From positions 1-64,000 of the forward strand of contig ADNK01003121.1 of the NCBI GenBank assembly GCA_000320545.1: 64,000 nt of DNA, given 5' to 3'. Below the pieces are notes generated by a model. The model was not told the DNA's origin, did no database searches, and saw nothing but the letters and a program-made list of their open reading frames with translations. Positions 59,023-64,000 of this stretch are shown piece after piece; position 1 is the stretch's first letter, and every line of letters begins with the position of its first letter. The stretch comes from Bigelowiella natans CCMP2755 (lineage: Eukaryota; Cercozoa; Chlorarachniophyceae). A program made the translations under genes and the position numbers.

Positions 59023-60991
59023 TCAATCTTGGTCTTCTTCTTCGTCAACTATTACCCGTCTTCGCTTCCTTGCATGTGGCTTTTGTTTCTCACTCCCCTC
59101 AACAGAAGGAGGAGCCTCATCTTTACTACCCTCAGCTTCATTGATATTACCATCACCTACAGTTTCTTCGGCCGCTCTTTTCACACCTTGCTTCTGCCCT
59201 CCATCTTCTATCTCATCATCATCATCATCCTCATCATCAACATCCAGGCTCAGCGGTGCGTCGTCATCTTGCTCATCGTCATCAGCATCATCATTCCCCT
59301 TGCCTCCCTTTTTATCATCATCGGCACTGTTGTCGCTTGTCCCAACGATGTTGGTGGTAGCAGTGGTGGTGGCAGCAGTATTCGTGTTTAACGAATCCTC
59401 CATATGGTCGTCGTCATCATCATAGTCTTTTGGCCCTCTTTGTGTTGCCGCAATTTCTCCCCCTAACTCCTCCTCCTCCTCCTCCTCCTCCTCCTCCTCT
59501 TCGCCAAAGATCTGTGTCTCTCCAACAACTTCTTTCCCCTCATCATCATCATCATCAGCAGCATATTCTTCTTTGTCCATTTCCATCATTCCTTCTTCTT
59601 TCTCTTCGTTTCTATCATGATCAGCTTGTAAAGAAGAGCCACCTTGACCGTCTCCTTCATTGGTTGCGCTGAAGCTTTCATTTTTCTTCATCGGGACCTC
59701 TGTGCTACCATCCACTGAAGCATTAGCAGCAGCAGAAGTGCTATTGGGATTAGCGGTTTCTCCCCCCTCACCTTCTCCCCCTTCTTTTTCTTCTGCTGTG
59801 GCTGAGGCACCCGCAACTGCTGCTAGCTTCTCCTCCTCAAAACGCTTCATTTCGAGTTCGTATTGCTCCTCACGCCGCTTGCGCTCTGCCTCCCTGTCTT
59901 CTTTCTCCTTTTTGCTGCATCATCATCGTAGTGAATTGAATAAGACGAACCAGGCGTTAGAAAAAGGATCACAACAGTAGTAATCGATTAGCTCATCATT
60001 GTACCACATGCCACAATACACACAGTAACACAACAACAATAACACCTTCTCTCCTCTTCTGCCCGCTCTAGTTCTTGCGCTTTCCTCATCTGTAAGATTA
60101 TATGGTGATGCCATTAGTCAGTCACGTCGCTTATCAGCAGCCCTATCATTCTCCACTCAACGTGGGTGAGTAGGCTAAGGTAACATCATCATCATCATCA
60201 TCATCTTCATCATCATGTATAAAGAGAAGAAAAGTACAGCAAATAAAACAAATATGTATAATGTTTGTGTGTGTGTGTGTGTATGTGTGCGTGTGTGCTT
60301 TTGGTATATTGGGAATCAACAATAATATATCTTCATTCTAAGGTTATTTATTAAACTATAATTTTCTGCCTCCTTCTCTCCCTCCTCCTACAGTTGGACA
60401 CTGACCCCCCTCCATTTTCTCTTTCTCTCCCTCTCTCTATCTCTCTTTCTTTGTTTTAGTTATTACCGTTTCTTCTCGAATCTTCCTCGCTGCGTTCTCT
60501 TCCTCCTCTTTATCAGCCTAAAATGCATAGTAGACAGTAGGGTAGCCAACCAACCAAGTTAATAACATACGCTTTTCATCATCTTTTATGTACGATTGTG
60601 GTCGTTCGTTGATTATTCCGTTGATTGTATGTGAAACACCATCCTCCTCATCATCAGTATCAAATTCATAGAAACAGCTAGCTGCGCTGCTACCACAGAG
60701 AGCATAGTTAGTTGTTCATTCGTTGTTTTTAAACCTGCCATCTTTTCACTGTTTCAAGCCCTTTGATGCAGTAGTTGTAATGAGTCAAAGCTCTCTCTGC
60801 AAGGGCGCTGGGAGCTTCTTCCTTATCAGCCTCCTCGACGGTAGGAGCAGTAGTGTCCTTCGCTTCCCCCGAGGTTGCCTTTGCCGTTTCTGCTGCTGCT
60901 GCTGCGGCTGTGCATGTTGCGTGCACTTTGTGATATACATCAGCTGCTTGCTTGGTGACCTTGATCGCCCGTAACAACTACGCACCAGTAT

Positions 60992-61025
<34 letters not shown>

Positions 61026-61714
61026 CACACATTCGTCAGGAGGGGCAGTACTTGAAGGATGTGGATAATGATGACGATGATGATGATGACTAATATGCAA
61101 AGTGCGTATGTGAGTATAATAGTACCTCTTCCAGCGTGCAGTGATTATTGACCCTTCTAACTCCATCATGTTCCAATGCAATTCCTAGATTGTACCATAG
61201 CTGCGAGTTCCTTGGGGCCAAATGGAGGGCCTTAGTCAGTGCAGTCTTACATTCCTCTGTGTTCTCTGCAAGATAGTGTGCTTTGGCGATGTACAGATAC
61301 ATCTCCACACGGTTGAGAGAGTCTGGAAAAGAAACCAGAGCATGCTCGTACGATTGAACGGCGTTGGGATATTGCTTCAAATGGGTGTAGACGTGCCCCA
61401 AGTTGACCTAAAGATGGTGGTGGTGGTGATGGTGGTGGTGGTGACGGCAATGAACGATTATGATCATAATGATGATTAATATTATTTTGATCATGATAAC
61501 AATCAAGCTTGTGTTATTACAAATTAGATACTACATCATACCCATGCTGCTGGCATATCCTTTTCTGCATCTTGGACTTGTTTAAAGACCTTCTTTGCTG
61601 CCTCGACTTGCTTAAACAGAACCAGAGCAACTCCCATTCCTACCATAAAAGTATATCATCATTATCAATGCCAGGAGGAAGAGGAGGAGGAGGAGCATAG
61701 AAGGGGGGGGGGGG

Positions 61715-61761
<47 letters not shown>

Positions 61762-62097
61762 TGGCACGTTAAACGCATCCTCTGCTTGGTCAGGGTATGA
61801 ATGATTAGCAGCAATGGAATGAGGCACAAAATACGACAAATACCGTTGAATACATTCTACTTTTCATTGATAAATGCAAGCACACATTACATCCTATTTG
61901 TCCACTACCGTTGGCAGCATAGATGTTTTTCGGATCTCTTTCGATTGTGGTTTGGAAGATGTTGTGTGCCTTTTGGAACTTCTCCTTCTTTTCCTGAGAA
62001 GACACGTAGGCACGCATTGTTATGGGGATTAGGGACCCGACCATCAGCCCCCCCCCCACACATGTACTTACACGTGGATTACTACTCGCTACTCCTC

Positions 62098-62146
<49 letters not shown>

Positions 62147-62839
62147 GATGTGGTAGTAGTGAGACAAGGTGCAAAAAGGAATAGTAGGGAGAAAGAGCGA
62201 GGAAAAGAGCGAGGAGACAAGGGCACAGGAAGAAGAAGAAGAAGAAGAAGAAGAAGAAGAAGACTACTCTTTCCTACTTCTCTCTAAAACTAGTCATCAT
62301 GAGGTTATGGTAGGTATACGCTTTGAGTTAATCAGCACCACACTACCCCCCACCTTCTCTGTGCTTCCTTTTAGTGACGATCGGAAGTAAATGTCTGCAA
62401 GAGCTAGGTTTGCGTAGCAATCATTCTTCGATTTCTTCGAGGACTTGACGATATCTTGAAAACACTTCTCTGCTTTCTCAAGCTCGCCCATTTCGAGGTA
62501 TAAGTTTCCAAGCAGCGACAGAGCGTCCAAGTAGCTACTGCTTCTGCTGTTTGTGCCGGGTATCACCCTTTTTACTTTGTTCTCTATTGTCTCCAAAGCT
62601 TTTTTGAAGTGGTGCTCTGCATCCGTATACTCCATGGCCACCTTAGAAACGAAAAGGAAGAGGGAAGAGAAGAAGAAGTTGGTGCATATGCGGCGGGATT
62701 TATTACTCTGCTGGCACTTCGTCAGGGGGAAGGAACTATCTTTTGTTTATTCTATTAGTTGCATATTAACTCTCCAGCCGTTACGGGTGTTGTTGTCATT
62801 ATTATCGTTATTCTTCTGCCCATCCATCCATCCATCCAT

Positions 62840-62872
<33 letters not shown>

Positions 62873-64000
62873 TTACTACCTGCTTTACGCATCCGAGCCT
62901 TAAGTGGGCATCGATATACGATGGATACTTTGCGCTTATGTCTTTGTAAATCTTCTCCGCCTCTTCAAAGTCCCCGCTGCGTTCCGCAACTAGTGCGGTA
63001 TTGTATTGGATGCTTGCTAGTATTGGCGGTTGTGATGATGAAGAAGAAGACGATGAGGAAACAGCAGCCTCATCCTGCTCGATCTCCATCTGTTAGCAAA
63101 GAGCAGGGCAGTGTTAACTAGTATAAACATAAAAGTATACCATACAGCCTCGCAAATACCAACAGCAGCAGCAGTACCAGTACTTGTAGTAGTAGTACCA
63201 GGAATCATAGGAAAAACACAAAATTTTCCCCCTCCTCCTCCTCCTCCTCCTCAATTGCTAATCCCTTAACAATCACCACACCACAACAAACTACAACCTA
63301 TCATTGACCTGGTTCGTGGTATCATCTTTGCTGCTGCTGCTGGTACTTTTTGGCACATTCTTGGTATCACCGTCTGCATTGTTCTTAGGACCATCATTAG
63401 TGTTGCTCTGAAGCTGCTGCTGCAGAAGTTTTTCTCTGGCTTGCTTGAAGGCACTTTTTGCTACTTTCGATTTCCCAAGGAGATGCTTGAGAACTCCCAC
63501 GTTATTCCACAATTGATACGGAAGCTCTTGTTTTTTTTCAGTAAGCACTTTAATTGCCTTGTCATAGTGCTCTAAAGCCACAACCGGATTGATGCGCTCA
63601 TAGCTCTCTGCCAGCTCCACAAATAGGCTGGCATCGTTCGGAAAGTACTTGACAGCCTTGTGTAGCAGCTTTTGGCCTTCCTTGAACCGTCTCTTGCCAA
63701 GGTATAGAGAGCCAAGGATTCGCATTGCTTGGTGATTCTCAGGATGACCATGGAACACTGATTCCATGCACTTGATGGCCTCGTCTCTGCGACCTTTAAG
63801 TACATGAATTTGGCCAAGACCGAATTGGGCGAGGTAGTGTTTTGGGTTTTGCTCAACAGCTTTTGCATACAAACGACCGGCCTCTTTAATAAAATTCTGT
63901 TTCTGCGTTTGATCTTGCTCCTTTCCATTGTTTCCACCCCGTGCATGATAGCATCGGGCGATCTGATAGTAAGCTTCTGCACGCGTACGGGGGCTAGGTG
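59023..64000 (-). CDS. CTR9: CTR9, TPR subunit of the PAF1 complex (5' end beyond window)
   Basis: CTR9 scaffolds the PAF1 complex during RNA polymerase II elongation. Exons in the window: 64000-63309, 63089-62880, 62641-62354, 61993-61909, 61639-61542, 61407-61126, 60977-60735, 60517-60467, 60089-60046 and 59914-59023, all in phase. TPR units are obvious: AEAYYQIARCYHARG, LAQFGLGQIHVLKGRRDEA, ALSLLGNLYLEMGELEKAEK, and the CTR9-typical RDPKNIYAANG followed by VNLGHVYTHLKQYPNAVQSY. After the TPR array comes a charged coiled coil (KEEEENAARKIREET, ELERAEEE). A single 297-codon last exon is rich in Asp, Glu, Ser and Ala and ends KRRRVIVDEEEDQD. The long acidic tail with a terminal basic patch matches the family. 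The first TPRs and the start lie to the right of the window. Confidence 0.94.
61714..61756 (+). repeat. (GA)n with preceding poly-G, intronic
   Basis: Poly-G then GA run on the plus strand, which is (CT)n followed by poly-C on the CTR9 coding strand. Confidence 0.85.
62101..62142 (+). repeat. (GA)n, intronic
   Basis: GA run ((CT)n on the coding strand) in a CTR9 intron, followed by a (GAA)n run at 62230-62263. Confidence 0.85.

Noticed and set aside
59029-59425. Plus-strand Ser- and Ile-rich ORFs opposite the CTR9 tail
   Set aside because: Complement of the Asp/Glu-rich last exon of CTR9.
1-64000. CRISPR array, tRNA or rRNA genes, bacterial operons
   Set aside because: The many tandem repeats are simple-sequence microsatellites without spacers. 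I recognised no tRNA or rRNA by eye, but cannot exclude a tRNA without a covariance-model scan.

Overview
This is nuclear DNA of a eukaryote with many short GT-AG introns, the standard genetic code and dense simple-sequence repeats. Two adjacent carbohydrate-metabolism genes (transaldolase and glucose-6-phosphate isomerase) each encode a hydrophobic signal segment followed by a Ser/Thr/Arg-rich stretch. That bipartite leader is typical of an alga with a secondary (complex) plastid. Neither leader shows the Phe motif of diatoms and cryptophytes, so a chlorarachniophyte-like host is my best guess. That is inference; the sequence does not prove it.

Layout, left to right: (1) the 3' part of a SAM-domain, Gly/FG-rich protein gene (+, to 1588). 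(2) Transaldolase (-, 2336-4947) and plastid-type GPI (+, 5798-8839), divergent around about 850 bp. (3) A gene-poor stretch with AT-rich palindromes (8840-10198). (4) A large EF-hand/SH3/helical-repeat gene (-, 10199-20939). (5) Ser-Pro/Arg-rich exons (+, 21978-24622) running into an EF-hand gene (+, 25155-31977). (6) A repeat island holding a CaaX-box protein ORF (-, 33208-34126). (7) A secreted protein with a Reeler-like domain, a DUF642-like domain and a Cys-rich tail (-, 35264-37198). (8) A polytopic membrane protein (-, 38944-41802). (9) A CMTR1-type mRNA cap 2'-O-methyltransferase (+, 42956-52845). (10) The mitochondrial calcium uniporter MCU (-, 53477-55638), divergent from a small HMG-box gene (+, 55974-56785). 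(11) A decayed non-LTR retrotransposon (57440-58428) with its repeat tail. (12) The CTR9 subunit of the PAF1 complex (-, 59023 to beyond the right edge).

Gene models were built by hand from reading frame, splice signals and exon phase. Transaldolase (9 exons, 403 aa), GPI (5 exons, 679 aa), MCU (11 exons, 331 aa), the HMG protein (6 exons, 162 aa) and the secreted protein (6 exons, 462 aa) close with consistent phase from ATG to stop. Others have one or more unresolved small exons, stated in each entry. TAL and GPI act in the pentose-phosphate/glycolytic interconversion, apparently in the plastid. Three loci bind or move calcium (two EF-hand genes and MCU). CMTR1 and CTR9 act on RNA polymerase II transcripts. 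I saw no operons, CRISPR arrays, tRNAs or rRNAs.
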